Source: JAWPMV01 sp038527215
Lineage (GTDB): Bacteria; Bacteroidota; Bacteroidia; J057
Length of the DNA: 64,000 nt
Assembly (NCBI GenBank): GCA_038527215.1
Contig: JBCBGC010000001.1
Span: forward strand, 124,001-188,000
Reading direction: 5' to 3'
The notes below the pieces were generated by a model. That model searched no databases, was not told the DNA's origin, and saw only the letters and a list, made by a program, of their open reading frames with translations. This document shows positions 31,954 through 41,310 of this stretch, one piece after another. A program made the position numbers and the translations under genes. How positions within the stretch are numbered: position 1 is the first letter of the stretch; every line of letters begins with the position of its first letter.

Positions 31954-32346
31954 ATGAGCCAAATCGTAGCAGTTGGTAGAAGAAAGCGTGCCGTAGCCAG
32001 GGTCTTCCTGAACGAAAGCGGTACCGGCAAAATGACTATCAACAAACGTGAGTTTGACAATTACTTCCCTGTTGAGCTCCTCCGTCTGAAAGTAACTGAG
32101 CCTTTCCGGGTACTGGAAATCAGCGAAGGAAATTACGATCTCAAAATCAACGTTGACGGAGGAGGGATCAAAGGACAAGCCGAGGCCATCCGCCTGGGCA
32201 TTACCCGTGCTTTGATCGAGACCAACGAGGAATTTCGTTCTCCTCTGAAAAGAGCTGGACTCGTAACCCGTGATGCCAGAAAGGTTGAACGGAAAAAATA
32301 CGGTAAGAAAAAAGCGAGAAAGAGTTCTCAATTCTCAAAGCGTTAA
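31954..32346 (+). CDS. rpsI: 30S ribosomal protein S9
   Basis: A protein of 130 residues. The core GRRKRAVARVFL, then VDGGGIKGQAEAIRLGI, and the basic tail ending in KSSQFSKR (S9 tails end in KR and reach the P-site tRNA) identify it. The L13-S9 order is universal in bacteria. Confidence 0.97.
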   Translation: MSQIVAVGRRKRAVARVFLNESGTGKMTINKREFDNYFPVELLRLKVTEPFRVLEISEGNYDLKINVDGGGIKGQAEAIRLGITRALIETNEEFRSPLKRAGLVTRDARKVERKKYGKKKARKSSQFSKR

Positions 32347-32364
32347 TCGAACAGGACCCATCTT

Positions 32365-33132
32365 ATGGAGCAACCGAATTATCAAGATTTACTGGAAGCT
32401 GGGGTGCATTTCGGGCACCTGCGGAAAAAATGGGATCCCTACATGTCTCCATACATTTTCATGGAGCGCAACGGGATTCACATCATCGACCTGAACAAAA
32501 CCCTGCGCATGCTGGATGAAGCCTCCCGCGTTTCTAAGCAATTGGCTATCCAGGGGCGTAAAATCATGTTCGTCGCTACGAAGAAACAAGCGAAAGATAT
32601 CGTAGAGACTGAAGCACGTCGGGTGAATATGCCATACGTTACGGAAAGATGGTTGGGCGGCATGCTGACCAACTTCGCCACCGTACGTAAGAGCATCAAG
32701 CGCATGAAGAACATCGAGAAAATGAAAAGTGATGGTACTTTTGAGCGCATCAACAAAAAAGAAAGACTCATGCTGACGCGTGAGCAGGCTAAACTGGACA
32801 AAGTATTGGGTGGAATTTCCGAACTCAATCGTCTTCCTTCAGCTCTGTTCATCGTTGACATTAAGAAAGAGCACATTGCCGTGGCTGAAGCCCGCAAGCT
32901 CAATATACCTACCATCGGGATGGTAGATACCAACAGCAATCCCAACCTGGTAGACTTTCCTATTCCTGCTAACGACGACGCTGCCAAATCCATCCAATTG
33001 GTCTTGGGAACCATTTCCAATGCCATTGCGGAAGGACTGGAAGAGCGCAAAAAGCGGAAAGAAGAAGACCGGACTAAAAAGGAAGCACAAAGACAGCGTC
33101 AAGAAGACGCTGTAGCGACTTCCGAAGAATAA
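32365..33132 (+). CDS. rpsB: 30S ribosomal protein S2
   Basis: A protein of 255 residues with S2 motifs LLEAGVHFGHLRKKWDP, IMFVATKKQAKDIV, RWLGGMLTNFATVRKSI and PTIGMVDTNSNP. The C-terminal tail is charged and low complexity. The gene is followed directly by a terminator; tsf, which often follows rpsB, is not in the window. Confidence 0.97.
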   Translation: MEQPNYQDLLEAGVHFGHLRKKWDPYMSPYIFMERNGIHIIDLNKTLRMLDEASRVSKQLAIQGRKIMFVATKKQAKDIVETEARRVNMPYVTERWLGGMLTNFATVRKSIKRMKNIEKMKSDGTFERINKKERLMLTREQAKLDKVLGGISELNRLPSALFIVDIKKEHIAVAEARKLNIPTIGMVDTNSNPNLVDFPIPANDDAAKSIQLVLGTISNAIAEGLEERKKRKEEDRTKKEAQRQRQEDAVATSEE

Positions 33133-33157
33133 ATAGAAAAAGATTAACGCTACGATT

Positions 33158-33184
33158 AAGCCGGCCCAAGGGCCGGCTTTTTTT
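33158..33184. terminator. Terminator after rpsB
   Basis: AAGCCGGCCC and GGCCGGCTT form a 9-bp stem around a short loop with a T run on the plus strand. The A/T flanks may also let it act on the converging minus-strand gene. Confidence 0.9.
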
Positions 33185-33401
33185 ATATCTTCACGCAGAA
33201 TAGCCGGTTTTCTGCTAACTCTCCCGCGAAAATCGTGGTACCGTTTACCTTCACGGTGCCAAAATTCCCTGAAAAAGCTAATTCGGCCAGTCCGGATTTA
33301 TTGGTGAGTCCATACACACTATGCCCAGGTGAGGAAATCATGATGCGGGCATCGGATACAGGAGAATCGTCCTCGCGCTTACGTACTTGAAATGCAATCA
33401 T
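33183..33401 (-). CDS. Small beta-sandwich-like protein
   Basis: A protein of 72 residues. VSDARIMISSPGHSVYGLTNKSGLAELAF resembles a single carboxypeptidase-regulatory-like (Ig-fold) module, in which a turn such as T-N-x-x-G-x-A connects strands. There is no signal peptide. Its stop codon lies in the terminator after rpsB. Function unknown. Confidence 0.5.
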   Translation of the reverse strand: MIAFQVRKREDDSPVSDARIMISSPGHSVYGLTNKSGLAELAFSGNFGTVKVNGTTIFAGELAENRLFCVKI

Positions 33402-33522
33402 TAACAGATGAGTAATAGGTGTCCTATAGTAAGGTGTTCAACCTTCCATTAGGAGAAATGCATCTTAGTACGAATCTTAAGTTGGGAAAAATCCGCTCCT
33501 TTTCCCAATTGCGCAGGCCCTT

Positions 33523-35589
33523 TTACCCCAGGAGTTTCACCATCTCTCCCTGGTAACCCTCATTGATACCCTGGAGGTAGGTCTCTCCATTGAAATTTGG
33601 AACCGAGGGATCAGCATGATGATTGATCAAAGTTTTGATGGCTTTGACCTGTCCGTTAAAGGCTGCGATGTGCAGGGGCGTGTTCCCGTCGTCATTGGTC
33701 GCATTGATATCAGCATGGTGAGCCAGGAGGTGCTCCATGACTTCGATGTGCCCATACCAGGCCGCCAGATGAAGGGCTTGTAACCCACGCTCCATAGAAG
33801 CATGGATATCAGCTCCATGATCAATCAGGACCGCCAGGGCGCCTAAACTGCCTTTTTCCGCGGCTTCAATCATGGGCGTTTTGCCCCGATTGTTACGAAC
33901 CTCTACCTCAGCACCACTCTCGACCAAGAGGCTGACCAGATCTGCATGCCCAAACTCCACCGCCAAGTGCAGGGGCGTAGCATATACATGATTTCGGGCG
34001 TTGACCTGGGCCTGCCCTAAAATGAGCAGTTCTGCGATTTCCAGCCGGTTGTGAGAGGAAGAAATGTGAAGGCCGGTATCCCCTTGCTTATTCTGAATGT
34101 CGGGATCAGTTCCGTCCTGTAAAAAATTCCGTACGGAATCCACATCATCCGCCAGGACCGCCAAATGAATCGGGTGATTGCCACTTTTGTGATCTAATTC
34201 CTGTTTTTTGTGGCTTCTCCGGTTCTGCTTGGGACGCTTCTTCGGTTTTTTGGTAGGAATATTTACGATGGGCAGGGTGATTTCCTCCGTCAGGGTGGGT
34301 TCCACCAGGGAAGAGGTCGTTACTTCACGTTCACCCTCTTTTACTTCTTTATTAGCAATTTGGTCTGGGGAGGCCTTTTTACGATCCCTGGAAAAGGGAA
34401 GTCCATTTTTGGTAGGAATGTGCAAAGTACCTTCTTCCTCCCGCGCTGCGGGCTTGGTTTTTTCCTTTTCTGGCTGGGAAGCTAAGGCCAGGTCTTCCGG
34501 GACCGTCCCCTCTTCAGACAGCTTGGCAGGCGAAGCCTTTCCGTTGGGGACCGGGGTTTTCTTCGGAAGCTTCATCGCCTCAGCCTCGGCAAACTTTTCT
34601 TCCTTACCAGGCTTAGCAAACTTTTCCTCTTTTTGGGGTTCAGTAAGTTTTTCTGCTTTGGTAGGCTGAGCCGGGATGGCTGCTTTTTCCGGAGCTTCCT
34701 TCTTGAGAACCTTCTTTTCGGTGGGTTTTTCATCAGAAAAATCAGCTGGCAAAGGCGCTTCATCAGCAGAAGGTTCCACATCCGCGCCCTTAAGCTCTTC
34801 CTGTAGAGGGTCGGCGGCCACTGCATCCGCCATCACAGGGGCTTCAGAGGCTTCAGGAGCGGCTTCCTGTATTTCAACGGAGTCTAGAGGAGGTAGGTCT
34901 GTTTGAACAGCTTCCTCCGCAATTAAGGGCTTACCCTCTTCGGGTTGAACGCTAAGCCTTTCTGGAGAAAGGAGAATAGGCTCAGGGGTCCTGTTTTGTT
35001 GGAGGGAGGATTTCAGGGTCTGGAAAAAATGCGTCCATGCATGGATAAAAGCCAGCCCTCGGGTTTCTTCATAGGCCCAATGCCCTGCTTCATTTCGGTA
35101 AAATACCGCCTGATTCCCTACGGCCAGGAATTTCACCTCGGGCAGGTGTAAGTCCTGCAGGGTTTGTTCCAGTTTGGATAGATCCAGGGCTGGAAGATGA
35201 GGGGCCCAGCATCCGCCAAATTGAAGATTAGAATATTTGTGAGGGACCAACTCGATCAACTGAGGAATCAGTTGAGACAGTTGCCGGGTTTCCGGATATA
35301 TCTCTACCCAGGCCCGTACATCTTCTTCGTGGAGGATACTCAGATCGCAGGATTGGTAAATCGGCCAGGCTTGCTGGGTATAAATCCCCAGGGAAAAGGG
35401 GCGAATTTTCTGACCCTTCTCCATCACCTGAATAGCACTCACCTGATACTGCGCTGGCAAAAAGTCTTGCAGGCAGTCCTGAAGAATGCTTTTATAGGCT
35501 GCTTGTGTAGGGTAGGGCGTTAAGTCTTGAATAAGGTTGAGCTGAGCGGATAATTTGGTAGCAAGCGAAAGGAAGGAATTTGGGGTCAT
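33523..35589 (-). CDS. Ankyrin-repeat protein with unknown N-terminal domain
   Basis: A protein of 688 residues in three parts. Residues 1-205 form an alpha/beta domain with conserved-looking SCDLSILHEEDVRAWVEIYP and FLAVGNQAVFYRNE; it resembles DUF6602-like or nuclease-like domains, but I am not sure. Residues about 205-465 are a Pro/Glu/Lys/Ala-rich linker with KPKKRPKQNRRSHKKQ at its end. Residues about 470-688 hold six ankyrin repeats (NKQGDTGLHISSS, NHVYATPLHLAVEFGHADLV, NDDGNTPLHIAAFNG). It is probably a cytoplasmic protein-binding scaffold. Confidence 0.85.
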   Translation of the reverse strand: MTPNSFLSLATKLSAQLNLIQDLTPYPTQAAYKSILQDCLQDFLPAQYQVSAIQVMEKGQKIRPFSLGIYTQQAWPIYQSCDLSILHEEDVRAWVEIYPETRQLSQLIPQLIELVPHKYSNLQFGGCWAPHLPALDLSKLEQTLQDLHLPEVKFLAVGNQAVFYRNEAGHWAYEETRGLAFIHAWTHFFQTLKSSLQQNRTPEPILLSPERLSVQPEEGKPLIAEEAVQTDLPPLDSVEIQEAAPEASEAPVMADAVAADPLQEELKGADVEPSADEAPLPADFSDEKPTEKKVLKKEAPEKAAIPAQPTKAEKLTEPQKEEKFAKPGKEEKFAEAEAMKLPKKTPVPNGKASPAKLSEEGTVPEDLALASQPEKEKTKPAAREEEGTLHIPTKNGLPFSRDRKKASPDQIANKEVKEGEREVTTSSLVEPTLTEEITLPIVNIPTKKPKKRPKQNRRSHKKQELDHKSGNHPIHLAVLADDVDSVRNFLQDGTDPDIQNKQGDTGLHISSSHNRLEIAELLILGQAQVNARNHVYATPLHLAVEFGHADLVSLLVESGAEVEVRNNRGKTPMIEAAEKGSLGALAVLIDHGADIHASMERGLQALHLAAWYGHIEVMEHLLAHHADINATNDDGNTPLHIAAFNGQVKAIKTLINHHADPSVPNFNGETYLQGINEGYQGEMVKLLG

Positions 35590-35781
35590 GTTGGCCGCAG
35601 GATTTCCGGAATTATGAGTGTGTCTCGAGCAAAAGACGGCCTTTCAAGTGCCCACAATGACCGCCTTTCTTGAAACTCAAAATACAGAATCTTGCTTAGG
35701 GAAAAGCCTCCCTAAGGAGTAACCGGCAGGAATGCCTCATGGTCCGCCTTTATCGCCTCTTGAATGGACAAGGCTTTTGGC

Positions 35782-36477
35782 TTAATGGGAAATACTGTGA
35801 TTGGAGCTTTTGTTTTCAGCCAGGATCTTACCGTCAAGCAGGTGAATGGTGCGATCACTATACTGGGCGCATTGGGGTGAGTGGGTAACCATCACAATGG
35901 TCGTCCCTTCCTGGTGAAGACTGCTCAGGAGTTCCATCACGTCCTGCCCATTTTTGCTGTCAAGATTGCCCGTAGGCTCGTCTGCCAGAATCAGGCTGGG
36001 AGCGTTGACGATGGCTCTGGCTACGGCTACGCGTTGTTGCTGGCCCCCAGAGAGTTGTTGGGGATAATGCTTGGCCCGATGCATCATATTGAGCTTAGTC
36101 AAGACCGCCTCTACCCGCTCTTTACGCTCTTTCGGTGGGGTTTTGGTATAGACCATGGGGAGTTCGACATTGTCGAACACGGTCAGTTCATCAATCAGAT
36201 TAAAGCTCTGAAAAACAAAGCCAATATGCTGCTTGCGCAATCTGGCGCGCTTTCTTTCATTGAAATTGGAGATATCGGTATCCTGAAAATGATAGGATCC
36301 GGTAGACGGGCTATCGATCATGCCCAGGATATTCAGCAGGGTAGACTTTCCGCAACCGGAAGGTCCCATGATCGAAAGAAATTCTCCCTGGTGCAGAGAC
36401 ATACTTAAGCCAGAAATGGCCGAAGTTTCAATTTCTTCAGTGCGATAGATACGGCTAAGCTCAGAGATCTTAATCAT
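35782..36477 (-). CDS. ABC transporter ATP-binding protein, MacB/LolD type
   Basis: A protein of 231 residues from the ATG at 36477. Walker A GPSGCGKST, Q-loop FVFQSFNLI, signature LSGGQQQRVAVARAI, Walker B LILADEPTGNLD and the switch His in MVTHSPQ are all present. The LTVFDNVELPMVY stretch is typical of the MacB/LolD/FtsE group, which drives lipoprotein or macrolide export or works with FtsX-like permeases. No permease gene is adjacent. The in-frame extension to 36609 would overlap the response regulator, so it was rejected. Confidence 0.9.
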   Translation of the reverse strand: MIKISELSRIYRTEEIETSAISGLSMSLHQGEFLSIMGPSGCGKSTLLNILGMIDSPSTGSYHFQDTDISNFNERKRARLRKQHIGFVFQSFNLIDELTVFDNVELPMVYTKTPPKERKERVEAVLTKLNMMHRAKHYPQQLSGGQQQRVAVARAIVNAPSLILADEPTGNLDSKNGQDVMELLSSLHQEGTTIVMVTHSPQCAQYSDRTIHLLDGKILAENKSSNHSISH

Positions 36478-36592
36478 GCAGTGGCAAATTAAATCCGGAG
36501 CGCTAGTGAGTGTGCGTGCGTGACAGGAGTTCCTGCTACTATCTGTATAGATGGTAGCAGGAGGAAAAAAGTTGCACAAATAGGGGAAAAAA

Positions 36593-36973
36593 TTAGGCGG
36601 TAGCTTCAACTACACTCTTTACCCCATCCAGAATAGCACCTTTGTTGATGGGTTTGGTAAAATACTGGTCAAAACCAGCATTGAGGAAGCGTTCTTTATC
36701 TCCCGGCATGGCGTAACTGGTTACGGCGAAAATCTTGAGATCCCGGTATTTGGGATCCTCTCTCAGCGTCTTCATAATGGCTTCCCCATCAAGACTTTTT
36801 CCGCCTAGATTTATGTCCATCAGGATCAACTCATAGGGCTTTTTCTCAATCTCTGCGAAAGCCTGGTTGTCATCTGTAACGTGGGTAGGCTGGCAGACAG
36901 ATTGGATGGCCTTTTTTAGAACAAGCGCATTAATTTTATTGTCCTCAACAATCAGTACATGGGGTTTTTCCAT
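36593..36973 (-). CDS. Stand-alone response regulator receiver
   Basis: A protein of 126 residues that is only a receiver domain. The acidic pair ED (10-11), phospho-acceptor Asp53 (ILMDINLGG), Thr/Ser85-86 and Lys107 (FTKPINK) are all in place. With no output domain it probably acts as a phospho-relay or protein-binding switch. It begins 32 bp downstream of the histidine kinase stop codon on the same strand, so the two are likely a cognate pair. Confidence 0.93.
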   Translation of the reverse strand: MEKPHVLIVEDNKINALVLKKAIQSVCQPTHVTDDNQAFAEIEKKPYELILMDINLGGKSLDGEAIMKTLREDPKYRDLKIFAVTSYAMPGDKERFLNAGFDQYFTKPINKGAILDGVKSVVEATA

Positions 36974-37005
36974 AACTCTTTAAGCAGTTTGTAAGGTTGT
37001 TATAT

Positions 37006-38715
37006 TTAATTTCCAGGAGTGGCAGCTACCGCTTCCTGGGCCGGAAATTTTATCCAGAAAGTACTCCCAACTCCCTTCTCACTTTCTACAGATATAGTGG
37101 CCTTCAGCACGTCCAGGATCCTCTTGGCCAGAGATAAGCCCAGCCCCGAGCCTTCGTAATTGCGGTCCAGGCCCTCACTCTCCTGTTCGAACTTCATGAA
37201 GAGTTTATCGGTAATGAAGGATCTGCTCATGCCGATGCCCGTATCTTTGATGGCTACCGCCCAGTGGTTATGCTGTTGTTCCACCCAAAGCGTAACCTGC
37301 CCCTCTTCGGTGAACTTTACCGCATTACTGACGATATGGTCCAACACCTTGCTGACCAATTCTGGATCAGCCAGGGTGGTAGCCGGGCTGTCTGCGGGGA
37401 TCAATTCCAGGGCAATCCCCTTTGATTCTGCTTCGTTCAAATAGGTTTGGCGAGACTGAGCCAGGATCTCCTGAATGTCTACCGGCACCAGGTCAAGGCT
37501 TTCCTGCTGAGATTCCAGTTTGGATAGGTCCAGAATAGCCCCAATGGTCCGCAAGAGGCGCTGGCCTGATTCCAGGAGCAAATCCGAATAGGAGATCAAC
37601 TCTTCATCTTCCTCATATTCCGCCCCAATGATCTCGGCTAAGCCAATCACGCCATTAATCGGCGTACGGATTTCGTGGCTCATATTATTCAAGAAGTGCG
37701 CTTTGGCGATGTTGGCCGCTTCGGCTTTTTCTTTTGCCTCTGTCAATTCCTGCTGCACCTGTTTTTGTTCGGATACGTCCGAGATCCTGATGAGCAACTG
37801 GTATTTTTCCCCGTAACGGATAAAGGTGTAAGCGACATTGCCCCAAAAAGAATCACCATTAAAACGCTGAAATACACGCTCCTGGGTCCATTTGCCTTTT
37901 TTGTCCAACGATTCCTGCAAATGATCCCACTCCAGGGCCGTGTAGGCATTTTGCATGAGGGAAGGCAGGTTTTTACCCAGTAAATCTTCGACTTTATCTG
38001 CACCAAACATGCTCACCCCTCCTGCATTGCCTACAGAAATGGTTTGTGTTTCGACATCAGCAATAAAAATGGCATCAATGGAATTGTTGAAAACGGCCTT
38101 CAATTCCTGCTGAGCACGGAAAATAATATCGTCTACCTGCTTGTTGGAGAGATTCTGGAAATAATAGGCTCCGATAACCACTACAAAGTAGGTAGCGAGG
38201 AAATTGACCAGGTAATTTTCCTGCTGGGTTGCCGGGTCCATATCAATTTGAGATATATAGGCGCTTCCCACCCCAAATTCCAGGGCAAAGAAAAAAAGCA
38301 GATTCGTTACGGTTACGATAATGAGAAGCGTCTTTTGTTTGATCTCAATCATCATAAACGCCACCAACATCATGGCGATAAATGCCAAATGGTCCCCGTT
38401 GGCGAGGCCCAGCATGTTGGAAGTGAAAAATACATTGATATTGCCAATGACAATCCACATCAACTTAGCCGCATTTGGCTGGTTGAAATGGTTGACGAGC
38501 GGTACCGCCAGCAAGCCCAATACCGTAAAGATCTGGACGACACTGGCCTCCATCACCCCGTTCTCAGCGTAAATGAAGATCTGGGGCATAGCCAGGAGCC
38601 CTGCAAAAATACTGACCCGGTTCGTCAGTCGTATGCGCTTGGCATCCCCAGAGCTCAAATAGAGGCTTACCCCCTGATTTGATATGAAGTGCCATGCTCT
38701 TTTGATTGGATGCAT
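37006..38715 (-). CDS. Membrane PAS histidine kinase
   Basis: A protein of 569 residues. About six hydrophobic helices lie between residues 33 and 186. A PAS domain follows (about 205-315: FNNSIDAIFIADVETQTISV, then GDSFWGNVAYTFIRYGEKYQ). The dimerisation helix carries the phospho-accepting His347 in MSHEIRTPINGVIG. The HATPase has the N box, GIGMS and GSGLGLSLAKRI. The kinase has no receiver of its own and is followed by the single-domain regulator. The signal it senses is unknown. Confidence 0.93.
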   Translation of the reverse strand: MHPIKRAWHFISNQGVSLYLSSGDAKRIRLTNRVSIFAGLLAMPQIFIYAENGVMEASVVQIFTVLGLLAVPLVNHFNQPNAAKLMWIVIGNINVFFTSNMLGLANGDHLAFIAMMLVAFMMIEIKQKTLLIIVTVTNLLFFFALEFGVGSAYISQIDMDPATQQENYLVNFLATYFVVVIGAYYFQNLSNKQVDDIIFRAQQELKAVFNNSIDAIFIADVETQTISVGNAGGVSMFGADKVEDLLGKNLPSLMQNAYTALEWDHLQESLDKKGKWTQERVFQRFNGDSFWGNVAYTFIRYGEKYQLLIRISDVSEQKQVQQELTEAKEKAEAANIAKAHFLNNMSHEIRTPINGVIGLAEIIGAEYEEDEELISYSDLLLESGQRLLRTIGAILDLSKLESQQESLDLVPVDIQEILAQSRQTYLNEAESKGIALELIPADSPATTLADPELVSKVLDHIVSNAVKFTEEGQVTLWVEQQHNHWAVAIKDTGIGMSRSFITDKLFMKFEQESEGLDRNYEGSGLGLSLAKRILDVLKATISVESEKGVGSTFWIKFPAQEAVAATPGN

Positions 38716-38801
38716 CCCGTTTGATTCCTATTGGTAATTGAGGCTTCAAACTAGGGGTTGTTTTTTTCTATAAAAAATTTGAATACCGAAATATATAACA
38801 T

Positions 38802-38828
38802 AAAAAAAGGCAGGAAGTTACTCCTGCC
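38802..38828 (-). terminator. Terminator of the alpha-oxoamine synthase gene
   Basis: Read on the minus strand, GGCAGGA and TCCTGCC form a 7-bp stem followed by seven T (plus-strand A run 38802-38808). It lies about 50 bp after the 3' end of the gene at 38876. Confidence 0.85.
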
Positions 38829-38875
38829 GGCCTAAAAAATTAGGAAATGAACGGGTTCATTGAAACCTATTGCCC

Positions 38876-40141
38876 TTACACTATTTCCATTCCAAATGCC
38901 TCATAGACTTCCTCAATACTGGAGTTTTCCTCTGCTAAGGCTTGGGGTAAATGCTCAGCTATAAGATCCATCAGGCTTTTAATATCCTCAAACTGAAGGT
39001 GGTTATTGATCGCAATTCTCAGCCCTGCGTTTTTATAGGGGACCGCAGGGAAGATGGCTATATTGGTGAAGTAACCCGCTGCCTTCAATCTTTTGCCCAT
39101 ATTGTAGGCTACTTCAGGGTCACCTACACTGATAAAACCGATGGGGCTGGCTGAGTCCATGAAAAGCGGGACTTTGTTTTCTGTAGCCATCAACCGGAAG
39201 TAGGCAATCCGCTCCCTTAATCTTTTCTGTAACTGGGGCAACTCTGGAGAGAGGTGGATTTTGATGGAGGCAATTGCCGCACCCAACAAAGGAGGTTGGA
39301 TAGGACCAGAAAAGTTCATGGTTGGTCCGGTACAGCGGACTTTTTTCTTACTCTCCTCATCCGGAAAGATTAGCACGCCGCCTGCGGTCGCAAAACTCTT
39401 GGCCAGGGAGGCGGTTAAAAATAATCTCGGATGATAGGGTAGTTGGCTGTGAACAAATCCAGCGCCGTATTTTCCCATCCAGCCAGAGCCGTGGGCGTCA
39501 TCTATGTAGAGATGGAACGACTCATAGCGATTCAGTAATTCTGTCAGTTCGTTAAGTTTGGCGAAATCCCCATACATGGAGTAAATCCCATCGGCCATGT
39601 ACCAAACCTTCTTATGGGTTTGTTGGAGCTTTTTGATGCGGCTTTCCAGCATGTCCATATGGTTGTGGCGAATCATCTCCACTTTCACCCCTCTTTGGCG
39701 CAAAGGACCTACTGCCATTTGGACAGAAGCATGTACCTGATGATCCAGGATGACCGCATCTTCATCTTCTACCAATACAGGAATGGAAGACATATGTCCA
39801 AGGGTCAGGGAAGGAGCCAGAATCAAGGGCCGGTTGAACACACGGCCTAATAAGGCTTCGGCTTCTCCGTAAAGTCCGGTGCAGATATAGCCTCGGGAGG
39901 ACGCGAACTGCGAGCCGTAACGGTTGACGGCATCGATGGTTCCTGCTTTGATTCTCGCGTCTAGTTCAAGCCCCAGATAGCTACACGAACCGAAGTTCAC
40001 ATAGTCTGTATCCTCTACTCGGACCGACCGGCCATTCGCCACAAAATCTTCAGCCATCAAATGCAATAGCCCTTCTTTTGCTGCTCTGCCCAGCGTTTGT
40101 TCTACAATATGCAAGTGTTGGGAGCTTCTACTCTTTGCCAT
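38876..40141 (-). CDS. PLP-dependent alpha-oxoamine synthase family enzyme
   Basis: A protein of 421 residues, class II aminotransferase fold. Seen are VNFGSCSYLGLE, FASSRGYICTG, the aspartate loop LYIDDAHGSGW and the PLP lysine in TASLAKSFATAGG. The family condenses an amino acid with an acyl-CoA (serine palmitoyltransferase, KBL, BioF, HemA). Bacteroidota use serine palmitoyltransferase for sphingolipids, and this sequence could be that or a relative in polyketide or signal biosynthesis; I cannot decide. No other lipid gene is adjacent. Confidence 0.85.
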   Translation of the reverse strand: MAKSRSSQHLHIVEQTLGRAAKEGLLHLMAEDFVANGRSVRVEDTDYVNFGSCSYLGLELDARIKAGTIDAVNRYGSQFASSRGYICTGLYGEAEALLGRVFNRPLILAPSLTLGHMSSIPVLVEDEDAVILDHQVHASVQMAVGPLRQRGVKVEMIRHNHMDMLESRIKKLQQTHKKVWYMADGIYSMYGDFAKLNELTELLNRYESFHLYIDDAHGSGWMGKYGAGFVHSQLPYHPRLFLTASLAKSFATAGGVLIFPDEESKKKVRCTGPTMNFSGPIQPPLLGAAIASIKIHLSPELPQLQKRLRERIAYFRLMATENKVPLFMDSASPIGFISVGDPEVAYNMGKRLKAAGYFTNIAIFPAVPYKNAGLRIAINNHLQFEDIKSLMDLIAEHLPQALAEENSSIEEVYEAFGMEIV

Positions 40142-40455
40142 AAACTAGGTTCTTCTTAGGATTTTCAATCGTTGTTTGGATTATGACCCTAAAGTAGAGG
40201 CTATTCTAAGCGGCGGAAAGGGGATAAATTTAAAGGTTGTACCAGGTTTTAGCGTAAGACGTAAAAGGAAAATTTCGATAAGTAAATGATAGTGAGGTTT
40301 TTATAATTTGGGATTTGAATGAATTGTACTTATGCAGATGATAGGAAATAAGGGGAAGAGCGGGCTTTTTTCGGGAAAAATCTGGTAAGAAATGCGAAAA
40401 ATATATGAGATTCTGCTGTGGCCCGTTTAACTTGTAAGCACTAAAATTGAATTTC
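40142..40455. other. Divergent intergenic region
   Basis: About 310 bp, AT-rich. On the minus strand TACTTTAG (plus 40189-40196) could be the -7 box of the oxoamine synthase gene. I see nothing else, including no terminator or RNA gene. Confidence 0.45.
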
Positions 40456-41310
40456 ATGCGCCTCTTCATCGTCCTCTTGCTATGTGTGTCTGCCCTTTCT
40501 CCATCTATGGGTCAAACCGTGTGTACCCCTGAAAACCAGGCTCGCCTGCAACGGCAGTTGTTACATTTGAATGGGCAGGATTGGACAGATCAAGAGATGG
40601 CCGAGGTCATCGTTGGAGTGGGGAAAGGCTTTTTAGGCACGCCCTATGTCGCCAAAACCCTGGAACTCCCCGGTGAGGAAAAACTAGTGGTGGAGATGGG
40701 CGGACTAGATTGTACTACTTTCCTGGAGAATGTCGTCGTCCTGAGTCGCCTTAAGCGGATGAATCAACTGACGGAGAAGCGCTTCCTTGAAGAACTGACT
40801 CGCTTGCGGTACCGCGATGGGAAATTGGCTCAGTATCCTTCCCGTTTACACTACTTCACAGAGTGGATTCAAAATAATCAAGCCAAGGGATTGTTGACCG
40901 ATGTGACGCGTGAAGTAGGGGGCGAACCCTACCAGAAAACCATCAATTTTATGTCTACGCACCGGGACGCATACGCTCAACTGAAAAGCGATGCCTTTCT
41001 GGAAGAGATCAAAGCGGCAGAAACCCGCCTGAATCAGGAGCAGCGTTACTTCATACCCAAAGCCAACCTGGCCCAGCTTGAAGATCGCATCCAAAGTGGT
41101 GATTTGATCGCGATCACTACCGGGATCAAAGGCCTGGATGTGGTGCACGTAGGCCTGGCCTTGCAACACGAAGGCAGATTGCACCTGTTTCACGCTTCTT
41201 CCCGCAATAAGAAAGTAGAGATTTCGGCGATTCCCCTGGCCGATTACTTGATGAAAAATAAATCCCAGTCTGGGATCATGGTTTGCCGCTTGACTGACCC
41301 TAGAAATTAA
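40456..41310 (+). CDS. DUF1460 amidase-like protein
   Basis: A protein of 284 residues from the ATG at 40456, with a signal peptide ending near PSMGQ. The DUF1460 signature GFLGTPYVAKTLE, then GGLDCTTFLENVV with a likely nucleophile Cys, and VVHVGLALQHEG followed by LFHASS place it in the NlpC/P60-like group. Members are predicted N-acetylmuramoyl-L-alanine amidases acting on cell-wall fragments (family knowledge). Its end overlaps the ROK gene end by 11 bp, tail to tail. Confidence 0.88.
   Translation: MRLFIVLLLCVSALSPSMGQTVCTPENQARLQRQLLHLNGQDWTDQEMAEVIVGVGKGFLGTPYVAKTLELPGEEKLVVEMGGLDCTTFLENVVVLSRLKRMNQLTEKRFLEELTRLRYRDGKLAQYPSRLHYFTEWIQNNQAKGLLTDVTREVGGEPYQKTINFMSTHRDAYAQLKSDAFLEEIKAAETRLNQEQRYFIPKANLAQLEDRIQSGDLIAITTGIKGLDVVHVGLALQHEGRLHLFHASSRNKKVEISAIPLADYLMKNKSQSGIMVCRLTDPRN

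Noticed and set aside
33133..33184. Missing tsf after rpsB as a deletion
   Set aside because: A clean terminator follows rpsB, so tsf is more likely located elsewhere than lost.
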